A DNA stretch of 64,000 nucleotides from Desulfobacteraceae bacterium (lineage in GTDB: Bacteria; Desulfobacterota; Desulfobacteria; Desulfobacterales; UBA5852), in NCBI GenBank assembly GCA_014237395.1, contig JABZFP010000041.1, positions 399,742 through 463,741 on the forward strand, in the 5' to 3' direction. Below are positions 49,126 through 58,492 of this stretch, piece after piece. Within the stretch, counting starts at the first letter, position 1. Each line of letters begins with the position of its first letter. The translations under genes were made by a program, and so were the position numbers. The notes beneath the pieces are model-generated. The model did not search any database and was not told the origin of the DNA. It saw only the letters and a program-made list of their open reading frames with translations.

Positions 49126-50718
49126 ATGTTCAAAGTGATGATTCGTGACAGTATGTCCCCTGTGGCGCGGGAGATTCTGGAAGCCACCGGGCAGATCGAG
49201 GTGGTAGTGGACAACGACAAGACGACCAACGATCCAGACCGGTTGGCCGAGATTATTGGGGATTTTCACGGCCTGGCCCTGCGTTCCGGCACCCGGGTCA
49301 CCGAAGCCGTGCTGGCGCTAGCCCCCAATCTCAAGGTGATCGGCCGGGCCGGTATCGGGGTGGATAACATCGACGTCGCCGCCGCCACCCGCAACGGTGT
49401 GGTTGTCATGAATGCCCCGGGCGGCAACACCGTCACCACCGGCGAACATGCCATTGCCATGCTTCTGGCCCTGGCCCGCAATATCCCCCAAGGCACCGCG
49501 ACGCTCAAGGCGGGGCGCTGGGAAAAAAAGGCGCTCATGGGGGTCGAGCTGACCGGCAAGACGCTGGGCATTTTAGGGCTGGGGCATATCGGACGCGTGG
49601 TGGCATCGCTGGCCAACGGGCTGCGCATGAAAGTGATTGCAGCCGATCCCTTCGTGAGTGCGGAGGCGGCCCAAACGCTCGATGTGGAACTGGTGACCAA
49701 CGATGATCTTTATGCCCGGGCCGATTTCATTACGCTGCATGTGCCGCGTCTCAAAGAAACCGTCAACATGATCAACGCCGACACCCTGGCCAAGATGAAG
49801 CCGGGGGTGCGGCTGGTCAATTGTTCCCGTGGTGAAGTTGTCAAACTGGATGACCTCTACGAAGCGCTGGAAAGCGGCCATGTCGCCGGAGCCGCGTTGG
49901 ACGTGCTGCCTACGGAGCCGCCGGATCCGACCCTGCCCTTATTGCAGCATCCCCGGGTCGTTTTTACACCGCATCTGGGGGCCAGTACCGGCGAAGCCCA
50001 GGTCAAGGTGGCGGAGATGATTGCCAACCAGATGGCGTCCTACCTGCTGCAAGACGTGATCGTGCATGCCGTCAATTTCCCGTCCGTTTCGCGCGAGGTC
50101 ATGGCGCAGATCAAACCCTGGCTGGATTTGGCCGAAAAAATGGGGGCCCTCATGGGCCAGATGGTCAGCGGCATTCACAACATTACCATGACGTTTTCGG
50201 GCGACGTGGCCGAACTGGAAACCCGCCCGCTGACCCACGCGGCCCTGAAGGGGTTTCTGGGTGTTTTCACGGACAAACCAGTCAACTTCGTGAATGCCCG
50301 GGCCATTGCCAAGGCCAAAGGCATCAAGGTCAAGGAAACGTTGAACAAGGATCGCAGCAGCTATACCGGCACCATTCGCATGTATCTGGAAGACTATGAT
50401 GAGGGGCCCAATGAAATCTGGGGCACCATCTTCGGCGACAAGTATCCGCGCATTGTCCGTTTTGGTAAAATCTACATGGATGCCATTCCCGAAGGATCGA
50501 TGATCATCATCCAGAACATCGACAAACCGGGGGTGATCGGCAATGTGGGGACGACGCTCGGCAAACATGAGATCAACATCGGCCGCTTCCAGCTAGGCCG
50601 CCTCGGGGATCGGGCCGTCTGCATGGTCAATATCGATACACCGGCGGACGACAGTACGATCGAAGATATTCGGGCGCTGCCGAATATGGTGTCCGTCAAA
50701 CAAGTCCACCTCCGATAG
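49126..50718 (+). CDS. serA: D-3-phosphoglycerate dehydrogenase
   Basis: A 530-residue long-form (type 1) enzyme for serine synthesis. Substrate-binding/NAD domain about 1-310: RSGTRVTEAVL, GRAGIGVDNIDVAAAT, nucleotide loop LGILGLGHIGRVVA, and catalytic histidine in TPHLGASTGEAQ. Then an intervening ASB domain and a C-terminal ACT domain (IIIQNIDKPGVIGNVGTTLGKHEINIGRFQLGR). I start at ATG 49126 with GGAG eight bases upstream; an ATG at 49108 lacks one. The stop codon lies inside palindromic element B. Confidence 0.95.
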   Translation: MFKVMIRDSMSPVAREILEATGQIEVVVDNDKTTNDPDRLAEIIGDFHGLALRSGTRVTEAVLALAPNLKVIGRAGIGVDNIDVAAATRNGVVVMNAPGGNTVTTGEHAIAMLLALARNIPQGTATLKAGRWEKKALMGVELTGKTLGILGLGHIGRVVASLANGLRMKVIAADPFVSAEAAQTLDVELVTNDDLYARADFITLHVPRLKETVNMINADTLAKMKPGVRLVNCSRGEVVKLDDLYEALESGHVAGAALDVLPTEPPDPTLPLLQHPRVVFTPHLGASTGEAQVKVAEMIANQMASYLLQDVIVHAVNFPSVSREVMAQIKPWLDLAEKMGALMGQMVSGIHNITMTFSGDVAELETRPLTHAALKGFLGVFTDKPVNFVNARAIAKAKGIKVKETLNKDRSSYTGTIRMYLEDYDEGPNEIWGTIFGDKYPRIVRFGKIYMDAIPEGSMIIIQNIDKPGVIGNVGTTLGKHEINIGRFQLGRLGDRAVCMVNIDTPADDSTIEDIRALPNMVSVKQVHLR

Positions 50719-50859
50719 CGACTGTGGGCCGCATCTTTTGTCCCCGGGCGGCGTTTTGGCCCTTCAGGCGATCCTCGCCGTAGCATTGGCTACGCCTCCG
50801 GTCACCAGAAGGCCAAGGCCTTGCCCGGAAACAAAATCTACAGCCCACAGTCGCTATCG
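50713..50859. repeat. Nested palindromic element B
   Basis: A 17-bp perfect inverted repeat, CGATAGCGACTGTGGGC at 50713-50729 and its complement at 50843-50859, encloses 113 bases. The centre (50786) has a 6-bp hairpin around CGTAGC-ATTG-GCTACG, and inner blocks (TCCCCGGGC against GCCCGGAAAC, TTGGCC against GGCCAA) add complementarity. The left arm includes the serA stop codon, so the last codons of serA are part of the repeat. Confidence 0.85.
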
Positions 50860-50868
50860 AGTTATTTA

Positions 50869-50914
50869 AACGAAAAGCCGCCAGAAAGCAGATTGCTTCC
50901 GGCGGCTTTTCGTT
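50869..50914. terminator. Bidirectional terminator between serA and hypB
   Basis: A 14-bp perfect stem (AACGAAAAGCCGCC, 50869-50882; complement 50901-50914) encloses a small inner AGCA/TGCT hairpin. Each side ends in CTTTTCGTT, followed on the minus strand by TAAATAA. It serves the convergent serA and hypB transcripts. Confidence 0.85.
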
Positions 50915-50956
50915 GCGTAACGGGCATGACGAACGCATGGCGCGTCTGAATGGAAA

Positions 50957-51733
50957 CTACCCCAATTTCTCTCGGGTGGCAGACCGGAGCCACTCCAACC
51001 AAGGCGTAAAGCCTTCCTCGGTTTTGGCCGAAGTTTCGAATACGGGCATATTCGGGTGGATCTGCAGGATATTGGCAGCCGCCAGTTTGATGTCGTAGTC
51101 CAGGTGGGGCAGCAGGTCGATCTTGTTCAGCAGGGCGGCGTCGCATACCCGGAACATGAGCGGGTACTTGAGGGGTTTGTCTTCGCCTTCCGTGACACTC
51201 AGGATGACGGCCCGTTTGTCTTCGCCGATATCGAATTCCGCCGGACAGACCAGGTTGCCGATGTTTTCCACGATCAGGATGTCAAGGGCGTCCAAATCCA
51301 GGCCCCCCAGCGCTTTTTCAATAACGTGCGCGGCCAGGTGACAGTCGCCGCCGAACTCGTCGGTATTGATTTGAACGACCGGGGCCCCACTGGCCGCAAG
51401 ACGGTCGGCATCCTGGGTGGTGCAGATATCGCCGACGATAACGGCGCATCGGAATTCGGGCATCAGGTGCTGCAGGGTTTTTTCCAGGGTGGTGGTTTTG
51501 CCGGAACCGGGGGAACTCATCAGGTTGAGTACGAAGACGTGTTTTTCAGCGAACCGTTTGCGATTGACGCCGGCCATGAAATCGTTGGCATCCAGCACGC
51601 GGCGTACGACTTTGATTTCCCGCCCGCCATGGGAATGGGTTTCCACCGGTGCGTCGCCCGCGTGGGGGTGATGATGGGGATGGCCTTCCTTGTGGTGGCA
51701 GGCCCTGATGGCATTGATTCCGTCTAATAGCAT
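50957..51733 (-). CDS. hypB: Hydrogenase nickel incorporation GTPase HypB
   Basis: A 258-residue GTPase. Residues about 12-36 are histidine-rich (HHKEGHPHHHPH then HSHGG), a nickel-storing tail. P-loop SSPGSGKTT, then VGDICTTQDADRL, the metal-site TDEFGGDCHL region and NKIDLLPHL (G4). It loads nickel into [NiFe] hydrogenase with HypA. ATG 51733 follows GAGGAATAGGGCT and lies four bases after the hypA stop; a start at 51760 would overlap hypA. No hydrogenase structural gene is in the window. Confidence 0.94.
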   Translation of the reverse strand: MLLDGINAIRACHHKEGHPHHHPHAGDAPVETHSHGGREIKVVRRVLDANDFMAGVNRKRFAEKHVFVLNLMSSPGSGKTTTLEKTLQHLMPEFRCAVIVGDICTTQDADRLAASGAPVVQINTDEFGGDCHLAAHVIEKALGGLDLDALDILIVENIGNLVCPAEFDIGEDKRAVILSVTEGEDKPLKYPLMFRVCDAALLNKIDLLPHLDYDIKLAAANILQIHPNMPVFETSAKTEEGFTPWLEWLRSATREKLG

Positions 51734-51737
51734 AGCC

Positions 51738-52091
51738 CTATTCCTCTTCCGCCAATTCAATCGATTCGATGTCGAGCTCCCGGCCGGTCAACAGCGTGAT
51801 GTCGCCGCTGTTGCATGCGGGGCATGAAAACGCCGGCTGATCAATGGTCCACTCGTTCCGGCATGCATTGCAGACGGCCTGTACCGGTATTTCCGTAATG
51901 TCGAGGCGGGCGCCCTCCAACGGCGTGTCTTTAGCAACCACGTCGAAACAGAACGTCAGGCTGTCCGGCACGATGGCCGACAGCTTGCCGACTTTCAGGT
52001 TGACCTTTGCGACACGGGCCCCGGGCAGATGGCCGGGAATGGAGGCCGTGGCGATTTCAACGATCTGCATGGCAACGCCCATTTCATGCAT
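51738..52091 (-). CDS. hypA: Hydrogenase maturation nickel metallochaperone HypA
   Basis: A 117-residue metallochaperone. The nickel-binding MHEM start is exact at ATG 52091, and zinc cysteines 74, 77, 90 and 93 (CNAC, CPAC) form the ribbon. It delivers nickel with HypB. The longer frame to 52115 would bury the nickel-binding N-terminus, so it is rejected. Ribosome site AGGAGGCGAGTTGTCTC lies upstream. Confidence 0.94.
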   Translation of the reverse strand: MHEMGVAMQIVEIATASIPGHLPGARVAKVNLKVGKLSAIVPDSLTFCFDVVAKDTPLEGARLDITEIPVQAVCNACRNEWTIDQPAFSCPACNSGDITLLTGRELDIESIELAEEE

Positions 52092-52186
52092 GAGACAACT
52101 CGCCTCCTGAAACAAAAAGGTGCCCGCCGGGGCGGTCCTGATGGATACCCGTCCGTGCGAACACCTTCTCTATCATTATTAAACGA

Positions 52187-53059
<873 letters not shown>

Positions 53060-53090
53060 GTTGTATCCTCGCTTTGGAATCCAAAAAGGG

Positions 53091-54257
53091 TTACTTTACG
53101 ATGTCCGCCACCTTGCGGGCCGCGTCCTTTAGATCCACCGCCGTCGTCAGGGTCAAACCTGATTCGGCCAGGATGCGGCGGCCCTCTTCCACGTTGGTGC
53201 CTTCCATCCGAACGACCACCGGCACTTCAAGGCCGACCTTCTTGGCCGCCTCCACAACACCCTGCGCCAAGACGTCACAGCGCAGGATACCGCCGAAGAT
53301 GTTGATGAGAATGCCTTTAACGTTGGCGTCGCTGAGTAAAATCCGGAATCCGTTCTCCACCATTTCGGCGTTGGCGCCGCCCCCCACGTCCAGAAAGTTG
53401 GCCGGTTCGGCGCCGGCCTGCTTGATGATGTCCATGGTGGCCATGGCCAGTCCGGCCCCGTTGACCATGTTGCCAACATTGCCCTTGCCGCCCAGGTGAA
53501 TGTAATTGAGGTTGTATTGGGAGGCTTCCACTTCGAGGGGATCTTCTTCGTCCGTATCGCGGTAGGCCTGAATGTCTTTGTGGCGGTAGAGCGCGTTGCT
53601 GTCCACATCGACTTTGGCATCGAGGGCGAGAACCTGATCGTCCGCCGTCAACACCAGGGGATTGATTTCCAGCAGCGAACAGTCGTAGGCACTGAAAAGA
53701 CGGTACAGATTGTGGAGCAATTGCCCAAACCCCTTCATGGCGGCGGGGGGAATATTCAGCCCGAAAGCCACTTCACGCACATGATAGGGCTGGATGCCCG
53801 CGAGGGGATTGATGTAGACTTTAATGATTTTCTCCGGGGTTTCCTCGGCCACCGCTTCAATGTCCATGCCCCCAGCTTCGCTGGCCATGATGACATTCTG
53901 GGCGGTGGCGCGATCCGGCAGGATGCTCAGGTAGAGCTCTTTGGCGATATCAAGCCCCTGTTCGATGAGGAGTTTGCGGACGAGACGCCCCTCCGGGCCG
54001 GTTTGATGCGTCACCAGGGTCATGCCGAGGATTTCCCCGGCCAGGGATTCGACCTCGTCCAGCGATTGCGCCAGTTTTACGCCGCCGCCCTTGCCCCTGC
54101 CGCCGGCATGAATCTGGGCTTTGACCACAACCGGAAAACCCGGCAGTTTTTCGGCGGTTTGCCGGGCTTCGGCCGGGGTGAAGGCAACGCCGCCTTCGGG
54201 AACCTTTACATCAAATTTACGGAAAAGCTCTTTGGCTTGGTATTCGTGGATCTTCAT
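53091..54257 (-). CDS. sucC: Succinyl-CoA synthetase, beta subunit
   Basis: A 388-residue ATP-grasp subunit. MKIHEYQAKELFRKFDVKVPEG start; VVVKAQIHAGGRGKGGGVKLA nucleotide-binding segment; CSLLEINPLVLTADDQVLALDAKVDVDSNALYRH metal/nucleotide region; NIFGGILRCDVLAQGVV at the C-terminal domain. Ribosome site AAGGAGAAGGGCC. Confidence 0.95.
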   Translation of the reverse strand: MKIHEYQAKELFRKFDVKVPEGGVAFTPAEARQTAEKLPGFPVVVKAQIHAGGRGKGGGVKLAQSLDEVESLAGEILGMTLVTHQTGPEGRLVRKLLIEQGLDIAKELYLSILPDRATAQNVIMASEAGGMDIEAVAEETPEKIIKVYINPLAGIQPYHVREVAFGLNIPPAAMKGFGQLLHNLYRLFSAYDCSLLEINPLVLTADDQVLALDAKVDVDSNALYRHKDIQAYRDTDEEDPLEVEASQYNLNYIHLGGKGNVGNMVNGAGLAMATMDIIKQAGAEPANFLDVGGGANAEMVENGFRILLSDANVKGILINIFGGILRCDVLAQGVVEAAKKVGLEVPVVVRMEGTNVEEGRRILAESGLTLTTAVDLKDAARKVADIVK

Positions 54258-54390
54258 GGCCCTTCTCCTTGAGATGGCATGGTCGGGAGCCGATGATGCC
54301 CCTATCCGGTATTATCCGGGATGAACGGCGCGGGATTCGCCGGGCGGCACCTCCCTGCGGTGAGGTGGGATGCCACCCGGTCATGAAAGG

Positions 54391-56442
54391 CTATCCGATG
54401 ATGGCCAGCACGGCGTTTTTAGCGACGGAATCACCGCTCTTGTAGCCAATGGCCTTGATCGTGCCGCTGCAGGGGGCTGGCAACGCATTTTCCATTTTCA
54501 TGGCTTCCAGAATGACGACGGTGTCACCCTTTGCCACCGTGTCGCCCACATTTTTCTGGTAGCTGACGATCATCCCCGGCATGGGGGCGCTCAGCGGGGT
54601 GCCGTCGGCCGCCGCCGCCGGAGCGGGTGCTGCGGCAGGCGCCGGGGTCGGTGCGGCAGCAGGTGCCGGAGCAGCAGTCGCTGCCGGGGCGGCAACGGGC
54701 GCCGGGGTGGGTGCGGCAGGGGTGACCGGAGCCGGCGCAGTACCTGCCGGTGCCGCCGGAATTTGGCCGCCGGCTTGCAGGAAGTTGATGACCGGGGATC
54801 CGCCCACTTCATCAACGGCGACTTCAACGCAATCATCATCGATGAAGACGTTGAACTTGCGCGCGTTTTCCGACCGGGCCGGCATTTCGGCAAGTTTGGC
54901 CTTTTCGACCACCTCACCTTTGCGGGCTTTTTGGACCAGCGCTTCCTTGGCCTTGGCCTCCTCCAGGCTGGTGGCTTTGACCTCGGCGGGGGGCTCTTCC
55001 TTGCCGTATTTCCACTGCAGGAATTTTTTGCCGGTGACGGGGAACATGGCATAGGTGACCAGGTCGTCCAGATCAACGGCCAGGTCGCCGATTTCAGCTT
55101 TGGCCTTTTCGAGCTCAGGTTTCAGCACTTCCGCCGGGCGGCAGGTGATGGGCTCTTCACCGCGATCGTAACCCTTGAGGGCTTTCTTCTGGACTTCGGA
55201 GTTGATGGGCACGGCCGTCTTGCCGTAGAGCCCGTAGCAGAGGTCTTTGACCTGGCCGGTGATCATTTTGTAGCGTTCGCCCGGTTCATCGAAAAGCACG
55301 TTGTTGACGGTCTGGATTCCCACGATCTGGCTGGTGGGGGTCACCAGCGGGATCTGGCCCAGATCCTTGCGAACCTTGGGCAGTTCTTTGTAGACGGCGT
55401 CGATCTTATCCAGGGCGTCCATTTCGCGCAGCTGGTTGACCAGGTTGGAGAGCATGCCGCCGGGGGTCTGGTGCAGCAGCACGTTGATGTCGATGATGGA
55501 GACCTTGGAGTCGTCCAGCAGGTGCTTGTATTTGGGTAGCACTTCTTTTTCAAGGATCTCGTTGATCTCGGCCAGTTTGCGGATGTCGAAACCCGTGTCG
55601 CGGTTGGTGCCCAGCAGGGCCATGACCAGCGGCTCGATGGCGGCATGCGACGTGCGGTAGGCGTATGGCGTCATGCAGGTGTCGATGATGTCCACGCCGG
55701 CTTCGATGGCCTTGAGATGGCTCATGGGCGACATGCCGGAGGTGAAATGGCTGTGCAGGTGGATGGGCACTTTGGAGGCTGCCTTGAGGGCCTTGATCAG
55801 TTCGTAGGCGTCGTAGGGGGCGATCAGGCCAGCCATGTCCTTGACGCAGATGCTGTCGGCGCCCATGGCTTCGAGCTCCTTGGCTTTGTTGACAAAATAG
55901 TCCAGGTTGTAGACCTCGCCCCCCAGACGGGGTTCGGTCAACGTGTAGCAGATGCAGCCCTGGAAATGCATGCCGTATTCCTTTATCTTAGGAACGACGG
56001 TCTGGAAGTTGCGGTAGTCGTTCAGGGCGTCGAAGGTGCGGAAGATGTCCATGCCGTTTTCACAGGCGCGGTCCATGAAGGCATTGGCCACATCGTCGGC
56101 GTAGTTGCGGTAGCCCACCAGGTTCTGGGCCCGCAGGAGCATGGAAAAAGGGGTCTTCTTGAAATAGCGCTTCAGGGTCCGGATGCGCTCCCAGGGGTCT
56201 TCGTTCAGGAAGCGGTGCATGGTGTCGAAGGTGGCCCCGCCCCAGGTTTCCACCGCCCAGAAGCCGACTTCGTCCATGGCTTCAGCAACGGGAATCATGT
56301 CTTCGGTGCGCCCGCGGGTGGCGAACAGCGACTGGTGGCCGTCGCGCAGGGTCAGGTCCATCACCTTGACGGGGTTGGCCGCCGCCGGTCGATCCGGGGC
56401 GTAATTCATGTCGGTCATGTTGAGTACGGTGTGCTCGCTCAT
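54391..56442 (-). CDS. Carboxyltransferase-biotin carrier fusion (PycB/OadA, transcarboxylase 5S+1.3S-like)
   Basis: A 683-residue protein. Residues about 25-300 form the HMG-CoA-lyase-like carboxyltransferase barrel (VMDLTLRDGHQSLFATR, DIFRTFDALND, SICVKDMAGLI, IHLHSHFTSGM), which uses pyruvate/oxaloacetate. A PycB-type middle domain follows to about 480, then an Ala-Pro-rich swinging linker (about 565-615) and a biotinyl domain with the biotin lysine 649 in EAMKMEN. In transcarboxylase these are the separate 5S and 1.3S subunits; here they are fused, as in OadA. Start ATG 56442 after AAGGAG. With the 12S-like neighbour and no biotin carboxylase, methylmalonyl-CoA:pyruvate carboxyl transfer is the best fit; pyruvate carboxylase B or decarboxylase roles are alternatives. 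Confidence 0.9.
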   Translation of the reverse strand: MSEHTVLNMTDMNYAPDRPAAANPVKVMDLTLRDGHQSLFATRGRTEDMIPVAEAMDEVGFWAVETWGGATFDTMHRFLNEDPWERIRTLKRYFKKTPFSMLLRAQNLVGYRNYADDVANAFMDRACENGMDIFRTFDALNDYRNFQTVVPKIKEYGMHFQGCICYTLTEPRLGGEVYNLDYFVNKAKELEAMGADSICVKDMAGLIAPYDAYELIKALKAASKVPIHLHSHFTSGMSPMSHLKAIEAGVDIIDTCMTPYAYRTSHAAIEPLVMALLGTNRDTGFDIRKLAEINEILEKEVLPKYKHLLDDSKVSIIDINVLLHQTPGGMLSNLVNQLREMDALDKIDAVYKELPKVRKDLGQIPLVTPTSQIVGIQTVNNVLFDEPGERYKMITGQVKDLCYGLYGKTAVPINSEVQKKALKGYDRGEEPITCRPAEVLKPELEKAKAEIGDLAVDLDDLVTYAMFPVTGKKFLQWKYGKEEPPAEVKATSLEEAKAKEALVQKARKGEVVEKAKLAEMPARSENARKFNVFIDDDCVEVAVDEVGGSPVINFLQAGGQIPAAPAGTAPAPVTPAAPTPAPVAAPAATAAPAPAAAPTPAPAAAPAPAAAADGTPLSAPMPGMIVSYQKNVGDTVAKGDTVVILEAMKMENALPAPCSGTIKAIGYKSGDSVAKNAVLAIIG

Positions 56443-56514
56443 TAAACCATCTCCTTGATCATGTATAAAAAGCAAAACTGCGGTTATCGGTTATGGGTCG
56501 GCCGCGCTTCATCC

Positions 56515-56739
56515 TCAGGGCCGGTGAAACGCCTTCATTTGCATCATGTTGCCCATCTGCATGAGGGACTGGCGCCCGCTGAGGCCCCACAGATTGGCTG
56601 GTCCGGTCGGCGCCGGCGGGGCGCCCGCCGCGCTATCGGCCGATGAAGCGGCGCCCTGCAGGCAGAGCGCTTCCTCTTCGGTTTGGATGTAAGCCGTTAC
56701 AGCGGCTAAAGCCGCCGCCATTTTTTTCTTCTGGTCCAT
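56515..56739 (-). CDS. Small accessory subunit of biotin-dependent carboxyltransferase
   Basis: A 74-residue protein between the 12S-like and 5S-like genes. An N-terminal helix (KKKMAAALAAVTAYIQTEEEALCLQG) is followed by an Ala-Pro-rich hinge and a methionine-rich tail (SLMQMGNMMQMKAF). The position and KMAAAxAAVxAYIxTEEEA helix resemble the small delta/epsilon-type subunits of methylmalonyl-CoA decarboxylases and acyl-CoA carboxylases. The helix is not hydrophobic enough to be a membrane anchor, so a Na+-pump role is unlikely. Family assignment is by position and pattern. Confidence 0.6.
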   Translation of the reverse strand: MDQKKKMAAALAAVTAYIQTEEEALCLQGAASSADSAAGAPPAPTGPANLWGLSGRQSLMQMGNMMQMKAFHRP

Positions 56740-56799
56740 GGATTCTCCGTTCGTTTAATGGGCGCCCTGCCGACATCGGCAAGGCGCAGCCCGGCATCC

Positions 56800-58353
56800 T
56801 TACATGGGGATGTTGCCATGCTTCTTGGCCGGACGAAGCTCGCGTTTGGTGCACAGCGCCTCCAGGGCATCGATCAGGCGCGGCCGGGTTTCGCTGGGCA
56901 CGATGACGGCGTCGATATAACCCCGGTTGGCCGCGCAATACGGATTGGAGAAAAGCTCCTCGTAGGCCGCGATTTTTTCGGCGCGCTTGGCTTTGGGGTC
57001 ATCGGCCCCCTGGATTTCCTTGCGATGGATAATATTGGCGGCACCGGCGGCGCCCATGACGGCGATCTCGGCCGAGGGCCAGGCAAAGGCCATGTCGGCG
57101 CCGAGGTCCTTGGAGCACATGGCCAGATACGATCCCCCATAATCCTTGCGGGTCACCAGCAGGAGCTTGGGGACCGTGGCTTCCGAATAGCACCAGAGCA
57201 GTTTGGCGCCGTGGCGGATGATGCCGCCCCATTCCTGGTTGCTGCCCGGCAGGTAGCCCGGCACATCGGCGATGGTGAGCATCGGGATGTTGAATGCATC
57301 GCAGAACCGGATAAACCGGGTGGCCTTATCGGAGGCATTGATGTCCAGGCAGCCGGCCATTACCGCGGGCTGGTTGGCGATGATGCCGATCGTCCGGCCG
57401 TTCAGGCGGGCGAAGCAGACCACGATATTGGGTGAAAAATACGCGTGGGGCTCGAAATAGTCGCCGTTGTCAACGATGGACTTGATGACGGCCTTGATGT
57501 CGTAAGACTGATTGGGATTGTCGGGGATGATGGCATCCAGCTCGGGCGCCGTGCGGCGCGGGTCGTCGCCGGTTGCCACGATGGGCGGGTCTTCCATATT
57601 GTTGGACGGCAGATAGGAGAGCATCGCCTTGATCTGTTCGATACAGTCCGCGTCGTTCTCCGCCGCAAAATGGGCCACACCGCTTTTTTCGTTGTGGGTC
57701 ATGGCGCCGCCCAGCTCCTCGAAGGAGATCTCCTCCCCCGTGACGGACTTGATGACCTCCGGCCCGGTGATGAACATGTAGCTGGTGTTCTTGACCATGA
57801 AGATCCAGTCCGTCATGGCCGGCGAGTAAACCGCACCCCCTGCCGTGGGTCCCATGATGGCGGAAATCTGAGGGATAACGCCGGAGGCGGCGGAATTGCG
57901 GAAAAAGATCTGGCCGTAGCCGGAGAGCGCGTCGACCCCTTCCTGGATACGGGCGCCCCCGGAGTCGTTCAACCCCACAAAGGGCGCGCCGGCTTTCAGG
58001 GCCAGGTCCATGACTTTGCAAATTTTCTTGGCGTGCATTTCCCCCAGGCTGCCGGCCCGCGAGGTGAAATCCTGGGCAAAAGCGAACACGGTTCGCCCGT
58101 TGACCCGGCCATGGCCGGTGACGACCCCGTCCGACGGAATTTCGACTTTTTCCATGCCGAAATTGGTGCAGCGATGGGTGACAAACATATCGATTTCCCG
58201 GAAGGTCCCGGCGTCAAACAAGGCGTCGATTCGCTCACGGGCGGTAAGTTTGCCCTTTTCTTTGTGCTTGGCGACGGCTTTCTCGCCGCCCATCCCAAGG
58301 ATTTGTTTTTCTTTTTCCTTGAGCGCTTTGATTCTGTCTTCCGTAACCCCCAT
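56800..58353 (-). CDS. Acyl-CoA (methylmalonyl/propionyl-CoA) carboxyltransferase, 12S/PccB-like
   Basis: A 517-residue crotonase-fold carboxyltransferase. Markers: GKLTARERIDALFDAGTFREID, GRTVFAFAQDFTSRAGSLGEMHAKKICKVMDLALKAGAPFVGLNDSGGARIQEGVDALSGYG (N-domain acyl-CoA site), MGPTAGGAVYSPAMTDWIFMV, and in the C-domain FNIPMLTIADVPGYLPGSNQEWGGIIRHGAKLLWCY and GAAGAANII. Length equals PccB and the transcarboxylase 12S subunit. Start ATG 58353 after AAAGGAATGTTCTA. It exchanges a carboxyl group between biotin and propionyl-CoA/methylmalonyl-CoA. Confidence 0.93.
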   Translation of the reverse strand: MGVTEDRIKALKEKEKQILGMGGEKAVAKHKEKGKLTARERIDALFDAGTFREIDMFVTHRCTNFGMEKVEIPSDGVVTGHGRVNGRTVFAFAQDFTSRAGSLGEMHAKKICKVMDLALKAGAPFVGLNDSGGARIQEGVDALSGYGQIFFRNSAASGVIPQISAIMGPTAGGAVYSPAMTDWIFMVKNTSYMFITGPEVIKSVTGEEISFEELGGAMTHNEKSGVAHFAAENDADCIEQIKAMLSYLPSNNMEDPPIVATGDDPRRTAPELDAIIPDNPNQSYDIKAVIKSIVDNGDYFEPHAYFSPNIVVCFARLNGRTIGIIANQPAVMAGCLDINASDKATRFIRFCDAFNIPMLTIADVPGYLPGSNQEWGGIIRHGAKLLWCYSEATVPKLLLVTRKDYGGSYLAMCSKDLGADMAFAWPSAEIAVMGAAGAANIIHRKEIQGADDPKAKRAEKIAAYEELFSNPYCAANRGYIDAVIVPSETRPRLIDALEALCTKRELRPAKKHGNIPM

Positions 58354-58492
58354 TAGAACATTCCTTTCTCCCGTTGAACGATCCTGAATCACGGGCACCG
58401 AACTCATTATGTTTTATCGTCGTTGTAAGCTGAAAATTTTTCAGTATGCATTTAAAATGCCAGTTAGTAAATAAATCGAAATCACTTAGATC

